Positions 25,237-33,873 of a DNA stretch of 43,902 nucleotides are shown here, one piece after another. The stretch is from Lachnospiraceae bacterium JC7. GTDB taxonomy: Bacteria > Bacillota > Clostridia > Lachnospirales > Lachnospiraceae. The notes under the pieces were generated by a model that was given only the letters and a program-made list of their open reading frames with translations, was not told where the DNA came from and did not search any database. The translations under genes and the position numbers were made by a program. Each line of letters starts with the position of its first letter. Within the stretch, counting starts at the first letter, position 1. The stretch is from contig ALYD01000027.1 of NCBI GenBank assembly GCA_000513555.1, forward strand, positions 1-43,902, written 5' to 3'.

Positions 25237-25830
25237 ATGACAAACAAAGAAAAAAATAAAATAAGGGAAAGGCTTTTAAAAATAAAACAGATCCTCATGA
25301 TCGTTCTTATGCTGGGAAGCGGCATATGGTATGTCGGTAAAGGCCGGCCGGAAGAGAAAACAGGTTTTAAGTTCTATACAGAGGCTTCGGGAGAAAAGAG
25401 ATCTCAAACAGAAAGAGCAGGAGCGGAAAATGGTTCTGAAACCGAGAAAGCTGGTTCTGAAAAGAATTATAGAACAGAAAAAGCGGAATCAGAAAAGAGT
25501 TTTGAAACTGACAAAGGGGAATCTGAGTCATCTTCGAAGAAAACAGGTACTTTACCGGATGAATCTTTATCATCAGTGAGACCTGAATCGGAAAGTGGGT
25601 CGGCTGATTTAGATCCTGAAAAATCACCGGAAATATCATCAAGGGTAAATATAAATAAAGCAGGCTTACAGGAACTGGAAATCATTCCCGGTGTTGGTCC
25701 CGCCACAGCAAAAAATATTATTGAATACAGAGAAAAATATGGCGGTTTCGCTGACATAGAGGAAATAAAAAATGTAAAAAGGATAGGGGATAAGACTTAT
25801 GAAAAACTGAAGGATCATATAACTGTATAA
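25237..25830 (+). CDS. ComEA-like helix-hairpin-helix protein
   Basis: A 197-residue protein with a single N-terminal membrane anchor (about residues 16-33), a polar linker (about 35-133) and a C-terminal domain of two helix-hairpin-helix units: INKAGLQELEIIPGVGPATA and FADIEEIKNVKRIGDKTYEKL. This is the architecture of ComEA, the membrane-bound DNA receptor of transformation. The SLBB domain of longer Gram-positive ComEA proteins is replaced by a repeat-rich linker. GGAGG precedes the ATG. No other competence gene is nearby, so a DNA-uptake role is inferred; a different envelope-bound DNA-binding role is possible. Confidence 0.85.
   Translation: MTNKEKNKIRERLLKIKQILMIVLMLGSGIWYVGKGRPEEKTGFKFYTEASGEKRSQTERAGAENGSETEKAGSEKNYRTEKAESEKSFETDKGESESSSKKTGTLPDESLSSVRPESESGSADLDPEKSPEISSRVNINKAGLQELEIIPGVGPATAKNIIEYREKYGGFADIEEIKNVKRIGDKTYEKLKDHITV
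25408..25539 (+). repeat. Four 11-residue repeats in the ComEA-like linker
   Basis: Residues 58-101 form four degenerate units (TERAGAENGSE, TEKAGSEKNYR, TEKAESEKSFE, TDKGESESSSK), each encoded by 33 bp, suggesting tandem duplication. Confidence 0.75.
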
Positions 25831-26017
25831 AGGGGATTCACATGTCCTGAAAAAACCGTTATATACATTTGAAAAAAATTTGATGAAACATTAGAATATG
25901 CTTTGAATGTATAGAAGACAGTTTAGTGATTTTGTGACAGGAGTCGGGGCGGTATGATACTGCATGGAGGCTGCCGGATGTATGTCATAAACAAGAAGAG
26001 AGGGGAAATCGGACGAT

Positions 26018-27412
26018 ATGACAGAGGCAGTTCCGGAGAGAATATTAATATACAATCTGATTGCAGAGTTATGTTCTTTTTTAGTAAGGAATGTCGGTAA
26101 GGATTATCTTATTTTGTATAAAAGCATCTCTGAAAAAGAATGTGAAAGAACAGATAAATATATTCAGAAATATACAGATCTCAGCTTAAGTGAAAAGGGT
26201 ATGTATTTTCCTGTATTTGAGCCGGATTTTGATCATGAATACGTAAAAAAGCTGTATTCCTTCAAGGATAAACTGTACAGTGAACATGACAGGAACAGTA
26301 TCATAAGATTTATTCAGGCTCTTGATGAAGCTGTATCGGTTCTTCTGTATGATGAACGCGAGATCCTTGAAGAAAATCCGATTTCATCGGAGATAAATAC
26401 AAACAGAGAAGAGACGGGTATATCGCTGTTTCCTAAGATGCGGTGCGTCTGGTCCAGAAAGAACAGACATTCCTTTTCCTATGAGCGAATAGACAGCTAT
26501 CTTAAATATCTTCTGGTTGTGGAGGATATTCCGAATATAGAGGCGGAGCATATTTTTATAAAAAAAGGTTCATTGCCTAAATTTGATAAAACAAAAAAGC
26601 TTAATGTTGCCGCATCTCCCCTTAGTGCAAAATCAAATTTTGATGTCAAATATCATAATACAGACAATTATCAGACTTTTGACATCAAATACATCGATTC
26701 CCGTATGAAACGGGACAATGATCTTGTATGGAATAAGATAAGAGAAGCAGGAGAGAACGGAAGTGAAGTGATGGTTTTTCCTGAAATGCTCGGGAATCCG
26801 ACCATGGAGACATTTATACATGAGAAGCTTTCCTCCCTTGACAGTGAAGAGAGAAAGCTTATTCCATCCCTGATCGTGCTTCCTTCATGCAGCCTGGCGG
26901 GACTGAATTATTCACCGGTTCTGGACAGAAATGGAAATGTACTCACCAGGCAGTGTAAACAGAATCCTTTTTTTCTCAAGACAAAACAGGGAAACCATAG
27001 AGAGTATCTGAAGAAAAACAATAAAATAACCATCTTTCATTATCCGGGAATAGGACGTTTTGCAGTCATGATATGCAAGGATTTTCTGACCAATGAATAC
27101 ATGGAACGCATCATGCGGGGATTCATGCTGACTATGATCATAGCCCCTGCATATTCCACAGGATCATATGATTTCAAGCTTTCACTGGATCTCTGTGCTC
27201 ATGATGACTGCAATGTGATCTGGATAAACACCTGTGCGGCACTGATACCGGGTAAGGAGTCAAACTTCGAAAACATAGGTTATATCCGGAAACGTATCGG
27301 AAGAAATCAGAGTGAAGAAGAGTCTACCTATCGTATGAAAGCCTGCAGAAAACTGCTGATGGGAGGATGTGACCATAACTGTATCTACTATGACAGTTTC
27401 GGCATCGTATAA
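26018..27412 (+). CDS. Nitrilase-superfamily (carbon-nitrogen hydrolase) protein with an unrecognised N-terminal region
   Basis: A 464-residue cytoplasmic protein. From about residue 195 the nitrilase fold can be followed: catalytic Glu256 in VMVFPEM, Lys314 in CKQNPF and Cys353 in VMICKDF, in the family's order and spacing. The roughly 190 N-terminal residues are polar and helical and match nothing I recognise. Enzymes of this fold hydrolyse amides or nitriles or transfer acyl groups; the substrate here cannot be told. Ribosome site GAGAGGGGAA lies about 11 bases before ATG 26018. It stands alone between a ComEA-like gene and a convergent Nudix gene. Confidence 0.8.
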   Translation: MTEAVPERILIYNLIAELCSFLVRNVGKDYLILYKSISEKECERTDKYIQKYTDLSLSEKGMYFPVFEPDFDHEYVKKLYSFKDKLYSEHDRNSIIRFIQALDEAVSVLLYDEREILEENPISSEINTNREETGISLFPKMRCVWSRKNRHSFSYERIDSYLKYLLVVEDIPNIEAEHIFIKKGSLPKFDKTKKLNVAASPLSAKSNFDVKYHNTDNYQTFDIKYIDSRMKRDNDLVWNKIREAGENGSEVMVFPEMLGNPTMETFIHEKLSSLDSEERKLIPSLIVLPSCSLAGLNYSPVLDRNGNVLTRQCKQNPFFLKTKQGNHREYLKKNNKITIFHYPGIGRFAVMICKDFLTNEYMERIMRGFMLTMIIAPAYSTGSYDFKLSLDLCAHDDCNVIWINTCAALIPGKESNFENIGYIRKRIGRNQSEEESTYRMKACRKLLMGGCDHNCIYYDSFGIV

Positions 27413-27421
27413 AATAAGTAA

Positions 27422-27456
27422 AGCCCGTCCGGAAAAAGATCGCATCCGGACGGGCT
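27422..27456. terminator. Bidirectional terminator between convergent genes
   Basis: A perfect 12-bp G/C-rich stem (27422-27433 with 27445-27456). T-rich stretches follow on both strands, so it can end both the nitrilase-like gene and the minus-strand Nudix gene. Confidence 0.82.
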
Positions 27457-27486
27457 GTATGTTTTGATCGATAAGGATGATTATAA

Positions 27487-28107
27487 TTATCGAAGGTTTC
27501 CTTTTCCGAAATCTTCCTGCTCTTCATAGAATCTGTCCAGAGAAAGATCGCCGTATACCCAGAGGAAACAGAAAAGCTGGGCTCTCGCTGACATTTTTGC
27601 GGTCTTGAGAAGCTCCTTGACCTCGTTTTTACTGAGCCAGACACCCTGGATCTCTTCGAAACTTGAATTACTTTCCTGGATCTCTCCGTCAACGATGGCG
27701 ATTACGCAGGAAGTTGATTCGTTTGAAAGACCGATGGAATTGAAACTGCTCTTTAAACGTACGATACGCTTTACGAAATGAAGACCGGTCTCCTCCAGCA
27801 GTTCTCTTTTTGCGGCTTCTGTGGGAGTTTCACCTTCATCGATAAGACCGGATGGAAAATTATATACCCAGTCTCCGATAGCCATCTGGTACTCTCTATT
27901 CAACAGTATGCGAGTATGGTTACGGGAAAGACCGATTATGCAGACGGTTTTACTGCCCCAGTCGGAAAGATCCTCTAAAGAAGTGATATCAGGATCTCGA
28001 CTTACGATTTCATAGATCTTCTCTTTATGGTCTCTGGTCTCATACTGAATATCATACCTATGAATGAAATTTCCGCTTGCAACGTGCTTGATGCCTTTGA
28101 ACTCCAT
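27487..28107 (-). CDS. Nudix hydrolase, ADP-ribose pyrophosphatase type
   Basis: A 206-residue enzyme with an uninterrupted Nudix box, GLIDEGETPTEAAKRELLEE, matching G-x5-E-x7-REU-x-EE-x-G-U, preceded by a beta-strand region with NREYQMAIGDWVYNFPSG. This form of the box with the preceding P-G motif is typical of ADP-ribose and other NDP-sugar hydrolases that clear toxic or signalling nucleotides. The minus-strand site AGGGGAGG lies about 7 bases before the ATG. It is divergent from the nusB-recN block. The true substrate is not determined. Confidence 0.88.
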   Translation of the reverse strand: MEFKGIKHVASGNFIHRYDIQYETRDHKEKIYEIVSRDPDITSLEDLSDWGSKTVCIIGLSRNHTRILLNREYQMAIGDWVYNFPSGLIDEGETPTEAAKRELLEETGLHFVKRIVRLKSSFNSIGLSNESTSCVIAIVDGEIQESNSSFEEIQGVWLSKNEVKELLKTAKMSARAQLFCFLWVYGDLSLDRFYEEQEDFGKGNLR

Positions 28108-28165
28108 ACTTAAACCTCCCCTATGTTGTCAATTTTTTTCTGATCACGTATCCTAAGTGCACAAC

Positions 28166-28194
28166 TTGGACTTATATTTTCTAATATATATAAT
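28166..28194 (+). promoter_or_regulatory. Sigma-A promoter of the Asp23-nusB block
   Basis: TTGGAC at 28166-28171, a 17-bp spacer and TATAAT at 28189-28194. The predicted leader is about 215 bases long and contains the hairpin at 28275. The 10-mer TGCACAACTT occurs just before the promoter and again near 28391. Confidence 0.75.
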
Positions 28195-28274
28195 AAACTC
28201 ATATGACCTAAAAATATACAAAAAAGATTTTTAAATGCATAAAATACAGAAATATGGTATGATTGCATCAGTTT

Positions 28275-28326
28275 CATAAGTCCATCTGCCATCTGTGTGG
28301 TCGCATAAGTGGCAGATGGACTTATG
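28275..28326 (+). repeat. Perfect 17-bp inverted repeat in the leader of the Asp23-nusB block
   Basis: Arms 28275-28291 and 28310-28326 are perfectly complementary with an 18-nt loop. No T run follows on either strand, so this is not a standard terminator. It would be a very stable hairpin in the leader RNA. The rest of the 28108-28417 gap is the promoter and AT-rich sequence. Confidence 0.85.
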
Positions 28327-28417
28327 GCAAAAAGTATCAAAATTTCAAATTAATCTGTACAAATCAGGTATATATCTGTAAAATGTGCATTTGCACAACT
28401 TATATTGGAGGTTCCTT

Positions 28418-28801
28418 ATGGATCAGAAGCTAGAGAGAGCAACACATGTTGTATACGAGAAGGATGATAACGGACAGGTTGTTATCGCCGATGAAGTTGT
28501 AGCTGTAATTGCCGGAATTGCAGCAACTGAAACTGAGGGAGTTGATTCCATGAACGGAGGCTGGTCAGGAGAGATCATTTCCAGAATGGGTATCAAGGAT
28601 CTCGGTATGGGTGTTTCCATAAGCATCGAGGAGGGTCACGTATCTGTGGATCTCAGTCTCAATGTCAAGTATGGATACTCTATTCCTGAAGTTTCCAAGA
28701 ATGTTCAGGATAAGGTTGCTCAGGCCATTGAGTCTATGACAGGTCTCAATGTACTTGATGTAAACATCAAGATTTCGGGAGTTGTTACCCCTGAGGATTG
28801 A
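28418..28801 (+). CDS. Asp23/Gls24 family envelope stress protein
   Basis: A 127-residue acidic protein of the Asp23/Gls24 (DUF322) family, equivalent in position to Bacillus YqhY, which lies directly before nusB and is linked to fatty-acid and acetyl-CoA carboxylase homeostasis. The typical core is visible: IADEVVAVIAGIAATETEGV, then the VSISIEEGHVSVDLSLNVKYG strand pair and a C-terminal helix. ATG 28418 follows GGAGG at 28407-28411. It is the first gene of the block running to recN. Confidence 0.93.
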   Translation: MDQKLERATHVVYEKDDNGQVVIADEVVAVIAGIAATETEGVDSMNGGWSGEIISRMGIKDLGMGVSISIEEGHVSVDLSLNVKYGYSIPEVSKNVQDKVAQAIESMTGLNVLDVNIKISGVVTPED

Positions 28802-28854
28802 TCATCCTGAAAAATAACCGTAGTACATTTAAAATTTTATTAGATAGGAAAAAT

Positions 28855-29403
28855 ATGAATAAGCGAGAAGAAAGAGATCATAAGTTTAAACTTCTTTTCT
28901 CCACACAGTTTTACCCTGGAGACGAGATTCCTTCACAGATGGAGCGTTATTTCGATTCACCGGACTATGAGGACGGTGACAATCTGATCAAGATCGAAGA
29001 TCTGACAGAAGAGGAGCAGAAGAATCTTGAATCAGCAGTGCAGAAGATAGTAGATAAGATTCCTGAGCTTGATGAGAAGATCAATTCAAGCGCTGACGGA
29101 TGGAAGACTGATCGTATGACGAAGACAGATCTTACTGCTATTCGTCTTGCACTTTATGAGATTAATTTCGACGAGGCAGTTCCTGAGAAGGTTGCTATAA
29201 ACGAGGCTATCGAGCTTGCCAAGAAGTACGGCGGCAATGAATCAGGCTCTTTTGTAAACGGTGTTCTTGCGAGACTTGTCGACAGCACACGTGAGTCAAA
29301 GAGAGTAGAGAAGGCACCGCGCAAGCAGCAGGGAGAGGTTACTGAGAAGAAGTCTGCTGAAGGCAAGAGCGTTCATATTCTTATCAATAAGAACAATAAA
29401 TAA
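28855..29403 (+). CDS. nusB: Transcription antitermination factor NusB
   Basis: All-helical NusB, which with S10 (NusE) binds boxA RNA and aids rRNA antitermination. The N-terminal Arg/Lys-rich segment (NKREERDHKFKLLFSTQF) and the C-terminal VAINEAIELAKKYGGNESGSFVNGVL stretch, here quoted in parts VAINEAIELAKKY and SFVNGVL, are diagnostic. A basic tail of about 30 residues extends beyond the normal domain end. ATG 28855 is chosen for AGGAAA just upstream and the family-like start; an ATG at 28798 would add 19 unrelated residues and overlap the previous stop. 182 residues. Confidence 0.95.
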   Translation: MNKREERDHKFKLLFSTQFYPGDEIPSQMERYFDSPDYEDGDNLIKIEDLTEEEQKNLESAVQKIVDKIPELDEKINSSADGWKTDRMTKTDLTAIRLALYEINFDEAVPEKVAINEAIELAKKYGGNESGSFVNGVLARLVDSTRESKRVEKAPRKQQGEVTEKKSAEGKSVHILINKNNK

Positions 29404-29406
29404 ACG

Positions 29407-30744
29407 ATGGGTCAGCTTAACAAGGCATACACGGTATCGCAGGTCAACAGCTACATAGGCAATATGTTCGCTACGGACTTTGCATTATCCGGCATCACCA
29501 TAAAAGGGGAAATATCGAACCTGAAGTATCATACTTCAGGTCATATTTACTTTACATTAAAAGATACAGCTTCGCAGATTTCCGGCGTCATGTTCGTCAG
29601 AGATCGTGCGGGGCTTCAGTTTAAGTTAGAGGATGGTATGAGCGTTCTCTGTACCGGTAATGTAGGCGTCTATGAGAGAGGCGGCAGTTACCAGATCTAT
29701 GCCAAAAGCTTTACGGCAGACGGAGTCGGAGATCTATACATAAGATTTGAGCAGCTCAAAAAGGAACTTTCCGAAATGGGTATGTTTGACCCTATGTATA
29801 AAAAGCCGATTCCGAAATATGCAACAAGGATAGGAATAGTGACAGCAAAGACAGGAGCTGCTGTACGGGATATAGTACAGATAGCTAAAAGGAGAAATCC
29901 TTATGTAGACATCACCCTGTATCCGGCACTGGTTCAGGGGGATGGTGCTGTCCAGTCCATCATCCGCGGCATCAGGACACTTGATCTCATGGGTATGGAT
30001 GTCATCATAGTCGGCAGGGGAGGCGGTTCCATAGAGGATCTGTGGGCCTTCAACGAGCAGGCTGTGGCTCAGGCCATATTCGATGCAGACACACCTATAA
30101 TCAGTGCAGTCGGGCATGAGACTGATACGACCATAGCGGATTTTGTTGCGGATCTCAGAGCACCGACCCCGAGTGCGGGAGCCGAGCTTGCGGTTTTTGA
30201 CTTCACAAAGTTTACAGAGGATATTTCCGGATACAAAGGGACTCTTGATGCTGTTCTGAATGAACGAATTCTTGATTCCCGACAGAAATTATCCATGTAC
30301 AAGCTTAAGATCAATCAGAAGAATCCCAAGTATATTCTTAACGAATACCACAAGAAAGAAATTCTTTACCGGAATGAATTGAAGCAGCGTATACATGATA
30401 AACTTACAGCTGAGAAAGAAAAGCTCAGAAAGTATGATGTTTTACGTGACTATATGACTGACAGACTTCATACGGCAAAAAACCGGCTGAGAGACTATGA
30501 ATCCATGCCATCTGTCATGAAACAGAGCATTGATAAGGCTCATCACAGGCTGCTGCTTGAGACCGAGAGGCTTGAAGCGGTAAGCCCGCTTAAAAAGCTG
30601 TCAGGAGGCTATGGCTTTGTTCAGGATGATAAGGGACATAAGGTTGACAGTGTAAAGAAGATCAAAAAAGGTGAGCTGATAACCACTACCCTCAGGGACG
30701 GAACATTAAAAAGCCGCATCGAGGAAATTAATTCAGGAGGTTGA
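29407..30744 (+). CDS. xseA: Exodeoxyribonuclease VII large subunit
   Basis: Catalytic subunit of exonuclease VII, which degrades single-stranded DNA from both ends. An N-terminal OB fold (residues about 6-100, with GEISNLKYHTSGHIYFTLKD) precedes the nuclease core. That core shows VIIVGRGGGSIEDLW and FNEQAVAQAI, then SAVGHETDTTIADFVADLRA. A coiled-coil region lies towards the C-terminus. 445 residues. The ATG is 3 bases after the nusB stop with almost no Shine-Dalgarno site, so it may depend on translational coupling. In Bacillus folD sits between these genes; here it does not. Confidence 0.97.
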   Translation: MGQLNKAYTVSQVNSYIGNMFATDFALSGITIKGEISNLKYHTSGHIYFTLKDTASQISGVMFVRDRAGLQFKLEDGMSVLCTGNVGVYERGGSYQIYAKSFTADGVGDLYIRFEQLKKELSEMGMFDPMYKKPIPKYATRIGIVTAKTGAAVRDIVQIAKRRNPYVDITLYPALVQGDGAVQSIIRGIRTLDLMGMDVIIVGRGGGSIEDLWAFNEQAVAQAIFDADTPIISAVGHETDTTIADFVADLRAPTPSAGAELAVFDFTKFTEDISGYKGTLDAVLNERILDSRQKLSMYKLKINQKNPKYILNEYHKKEILYRNELKQRIHDKLTAEKEKLRKYDVLRDYMTDRLHTAKNRLRDYESMPSVMKQSIDKAHHRLLLETERLEAVSPLKKLSGGYGFVQDDKGHKVDSVKKIKKGELITTTLRDGTLKSRIEEINSGG

Positions 30745-30745
30745 T

Positions 30746-30988
30746 ATGGCCGGAAGAACCAAAAGCAAGGAAACCGTAACGGAAGCGTCCGAGGAAAGCA
30801 GAAAGCCGTTAAATGAGGTATTTGCCGAACTGGATGAGCTTATAGAAAAGATGGAAAATGAAGACAGCCTAGAAAAGACATTTGATATGTACAAAAAGGG
30901 TGTGGGTCTTCTTAAGGATGCGAACGATAGTATTGATAAGATTGAAAAACAGGTAAAGGTGTTGGATGAAGATGGCATTCTCTCATGA
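30746..30988 (+). CDS. xseB: Exodeoxyribonuclease VII small subunit
   Basis: An 80-residue helical protein that binds XseA in multiple copies. The family region FAELDELIEKMENEDSLEKT begins near residue 29. AGGAGG lies 4 bases before the ATG, and the start is one base after the xseA stop, consistent with coupled expression of the two subunits. The end overlaps the start of the prenyltransferase gene. Confidence 0.95.
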   Translation: MAGRTKSKETVTEASEESRKPLNEVFAELDELIEKMENEDSLEKTFDMYKKGVGLLKDANDSIDKIEKQVKVLDEDGILS

Positions 30989-31949
30989 ACTTGGTGAAGC
31001 AGTAAAAAAGGTAAACGAAATAATAACTAAGGGTCTTCCTGAGGTCACAGGGCTTCAGTCAACCGTACTTGACTCCATGACTTATTCAGTTGAAGCCGGA
31101 GGAAAGCGCATAAGACCGCTTATTATCCTGAAGAGTTATGAACTTTACAAGGACAGATACGGAAGCGAAAGGGATGAATTCATGCTTCCTGTACTCCATA
31201 GTTTTATGTGTTCCATGGAAATGATACATACAGCAAGTCTCTGCCATGATGACCTTCCCTGTATGGACGGTGATAAGTACAGACGCGGAAGAGAGTCTAC
31301 ATGGTATAAGTATGGAGAGGCCATGGGAACTCTCTGTGGCGATGCTCTGTTCCTGTATCCTCCAGAGATAACAACTAAAGTGTTCAAGAAGCAGCTTATG
31401 GACTATTCCGCAGGTCGTCTTCATGCTACGGAGGCTTCAGTCAATGACTACTCCCTTGCTTTTATGAAGGCACTGAACATTCTCTTTGGAAAGTCCGGAA
31501 TAAACGGCATGCTTGGAGGTCAGGTGGTTGATGTTGAAATGACAGGAAAGCCTCTTACTGATGAGCAGCTTATGTTTATCTACAGACTTAAGACAGGTGC
31601 TCTATTACAGGCATCCCTTATGATAGGTGCTGTTCTCGGCGGAGCAGAGGATGCCGAGGTAGAAAAGCTTGCGGATATCGGAGAGAAGATAGGCGTGGCT
31701 TTTCAGATACAGGATGATATACTCGATGAAACCAGTACTGAAGAGGTTCTCGGAAAGCCTATTCATTCAGACGATGAGAATAACAAGACCACTTATGTTT
31801 CCATATACGGTCTTGAGAAGGCTCATGAAGAGGTGGAGCGTCTTTCCGTACAGGCTATAGAAGAGATAAAAAGCCTCTCTCAGGTTAATGAAGACAGCCG
31901 CAGATTCCTCATGGAATTAACGGATATGTTGATAAATAGAAATAAGTAA
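30966..31949 (+). CDS. ispA: Polyprenyl (farnesyl/geranylgeranyl) diphosphate synthase
   Basis: Condenses isopentenyl diphosphate with allylic diphosphates to give C15 or C20 prenyl diphosphates for undecaprenyl and quinone precursors. Both aspartate-rich motifs are present: DDLPCMDGD (first) and DDILDET (second), with KRIRP and the Lys-Thr motif also visible. 327 residues, about 30 longer than typical farnesyl synthases. The start overlaps xseB by 23 bases; ATG 30972 is an alternative. Chain length cannot be set from sequence by eye. It lies directly before dxs, the entry enzyme of the same pathway. Confidence 0.94.
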   Translation: MKMAFSHELGEAVKKVNEIITKGLPEVTGLQSTVLDSMTYSVEAGGKRIRPLIILKSYELYKDRYGSERDEFMLPVLHSFMCSMEMIHTASLCHDDLPCMDGDKYRRGRESTWYKYGEAMGTLCGDALFLYPPEITTKVFKKQLMDYSAGRLHATEASVNDYSLAFMKALNILFGKSGINGMLGGQVVDVEMTGKPLTDEQLMFIYRLKTGALLQASLMIGAVLGGAEDAEVEKLADIGEKIGVAFQIQDDILDETSTEEVLGKPIHSDDENNKTTYVSIYGLEKAHEEVERLSVQAIEEIKSLSQVNEDSRRFLMELTDMLINRNK

Positions 31950-31970
31950 ATTAGAAAGTTAAAGTATAAA

Positions 31971-33863
31971 ATGTTACTTGATGATATATATGGACCGGAA
32001 GATCTGAAAAGGCTGGATGATCAGCAGCTTGTTCAGCTTGCGTCCGAAATCAGACAATTTATTATTGAGAAGACTTCAGAATATGGCGGACATCTGGCTT
32101 CTAACCTTGGGGTCGTTGATCTCACCATAGGTCTTTACAGGGCTCTGGATCTTCCTAAGGACAAGGTGGTCTGGGATGTTGGACATCAGGCTTATACCCA
32201 TAAGATCCTTTCCGGTCGTAAGGATAACTTCGACGGATTGAGACAGTATCACGGTATGAGCGGATTTCCAAAACGTTCCGAGAGTCCCTATGATTGTTTC
32301 GGAACGGGACACAGCTCTACATCCATCTCTGCGGGCATAGGTATCGCTGCTGCAAGAGATATTAAGGGTGAGGACTACACTGTTGTATCTGTTATCGGAG
32401 ACGGTTCCCTTACAGGCGGTCTCGCTTATGAAGGACTTAATAATGCATCCCGCATGAAAAAGAACTTCATCATCGTTCTCAACGACAACAATATGTCGAT
32501 CTCCCAGAATGTCGGAGGCATCTCCAAATATCTTAACGGTCTTCGTTCGGCAAAGGGTTATAACAGATTAAAGGTGGATGTGGGCGGAACATTGCTGAAG
32601 CTTCCTGTTGTGGGAGAAAAGCTCGTAAAGCATATTCAGCAGGCGAAAAATTCCATCAAGCAGCTTGTTATCCCGGGCATGTTCTTTGAAGATATGGGCA
32701 TAACCTATCTCGGCCCCATAGATGGTCACAACATCAAAGAGGTGGAGAGAACCATAAATGAAGCAAAGAAGATAGATCATGCGGTTATAGTTCATGTTCT
32801 CACTCAAAAGGGAAAAGGATATAAACCTGCAGAAAGATATCCATCCAGATATCATGGGGTTTCTCCCTTTGATATTCATTCGGGAAAGCCGCTGTCCAAT
32901 AAGGGCAAAACATATACAGAATATTTTTCGGACAAGATCTGCGAGCTCGCAAAAGAAAACAGGAAGATCGTGGGAATTACAGCTGCCATGCCTGACGGAA
33001 CAGGACTCAGCAAGTTCGCTCACGACTATCCTAACCGCTTTTTTGATGTTGGGATCGCAGAGCAGCATGCAGTGACCTGCGCTGCAGGTATGGCAACAAA
33101 TGGCCTTAAGCCTGTAATAGCAGTTTATTCAAGTTTTTTACAGAGAGCATATGATCAGATAGTTCATGATGTCTGTCTCCAGAAGCTGCCGGTTGTTTTC
33201 TGTATCGATAGGGCCGGTCTTGTGGGCTCTGATGGTGAGACCCATCAGGGAATCTTTGATTACAGCTATCTGACATCCATACCGCATATGACTGTCATGG
33301 CACCTAAAAATGCTCATGAGCTTGGGATGATGATGGAATTTGCCATGAAATATCCGTTACCTGTCAGCATCAGATATCCGAGAGGAGTTGCCTACCAGGG
33401 ATTAAGTGAGTTTGCTTCACCTATTGAGTACGGAAAGTCCGAGATGCTTTTTAAGGGAGAAAAAATTGCCCTTCTTGCCGCAGGCTCTATGGTATCAACA
33501 GCTGAACACATTCGCGACAAGGCTTTGAAACGAGGCTATGATCTCACTCTTGTCAATGCGCGTTTTGTGAAACCTATTGATACAGATATGCTGGATCTGC
33601 TGGCCCTCGATCATGAGGTTATAGTTACCCTTGAAGAGAATGTAAAGCAGGGCGGTTTCGGCATACAGGTCGAGGCGTATATACTTGAAAATCATCCGAC
33701 TGTAAAGGTCGTTACCATAACTCTTCCGGATAAATACGTAGAGCATGGAGATGTAACAAAGCTTCGTGAGGGACTCAAGATCGATAGTGAATCCATCATG
33801 AAACTTTTAAATGAAAAAGGAATTATAGATTTTGGATGCAGTGATCAGAGTATCCTGCAATGA
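31971..33863 (+). CDS. dxs: 1-Deoxy-D-xylulose-5-phosphate synthase
   Basis: Condenses pyruvate and glyceraldehyde 3-phosphate, the first step of the MEP isoprenoid pathway, using thiamine pyrophosphate. The TPP/Mg2+ motif GDGSLTGGLAYEG is in the N-terminal domain, the catalytic glutamate is in GIAEQHAVT, and HQAYTHKIL is the typical early stretch. 630 residues, normal. The start has only a weak ribosome site. Its TPP need links it to the thiamine genes in the window. Confidence 0.97.
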   Translation: MLLDDIYGPEDLKRLDDQQLVQLASEIRQFIIEKTSEYGGHLASNLGVVDLTIGLYRALDLPKDKVVWDVGHQAYTHKILSGRKDNFDGLRQYHGMSGFPKRSESPYDCFGTGHSSTSISAGIGIAAARDIKGEDYTVVSVIGDGSLTGGLAYEGLNNASRMKKNFIIVLNDNNMSISQNVGGISKYLNGLRSAKGYNRLKVDVGGTLLKLPVVGEKLVKHIQQAKNSIKQLVIPGMFFEDMGITYLGPIDGHNIKEVERTINEAKKIDHAVIVHVLTQKGKGYKPAERYPSRYHGVSPFDIHSGKPLSNKGKTYTEYFSDKICELAKENRKIVGITAAMPDGTGLSKFAHDYPNRFFDVGIAEQHAVTCAAGMATNGLKPVIAVYSSFLQRAYDQIVHDVCLQKLPVVFCIDRAGLVGSDGETHQGIFDYSYLTSIPHMTVMAPKNAHELGMMMEFAMKYPLPVSIRYPRGVAYQGLSEFASPIEYGKSEMLFKGEKIALLAAGSMVSTAEHIRDKALKRGYDLTLVNARFVKPIDTDMLDLLALDHEVIVTLEENVKQGGFGIQVEAYILENHPTVKVVTITLPDKYVEHGDVTKLREGLKIDSESIMKLLNEKGIIDFGCSDQSILQ

Positions 33864-33873
33864 GGAACTGATT

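Noticed and set aside
26018..27412. Possible link to reverse-transcriptase/nitrilase defence proteins
   Set aside because: The N-terminal region shows no reverse-transcriptase motifs such as the Asp-Asp catalytic box, and no defence genes lie nearby.
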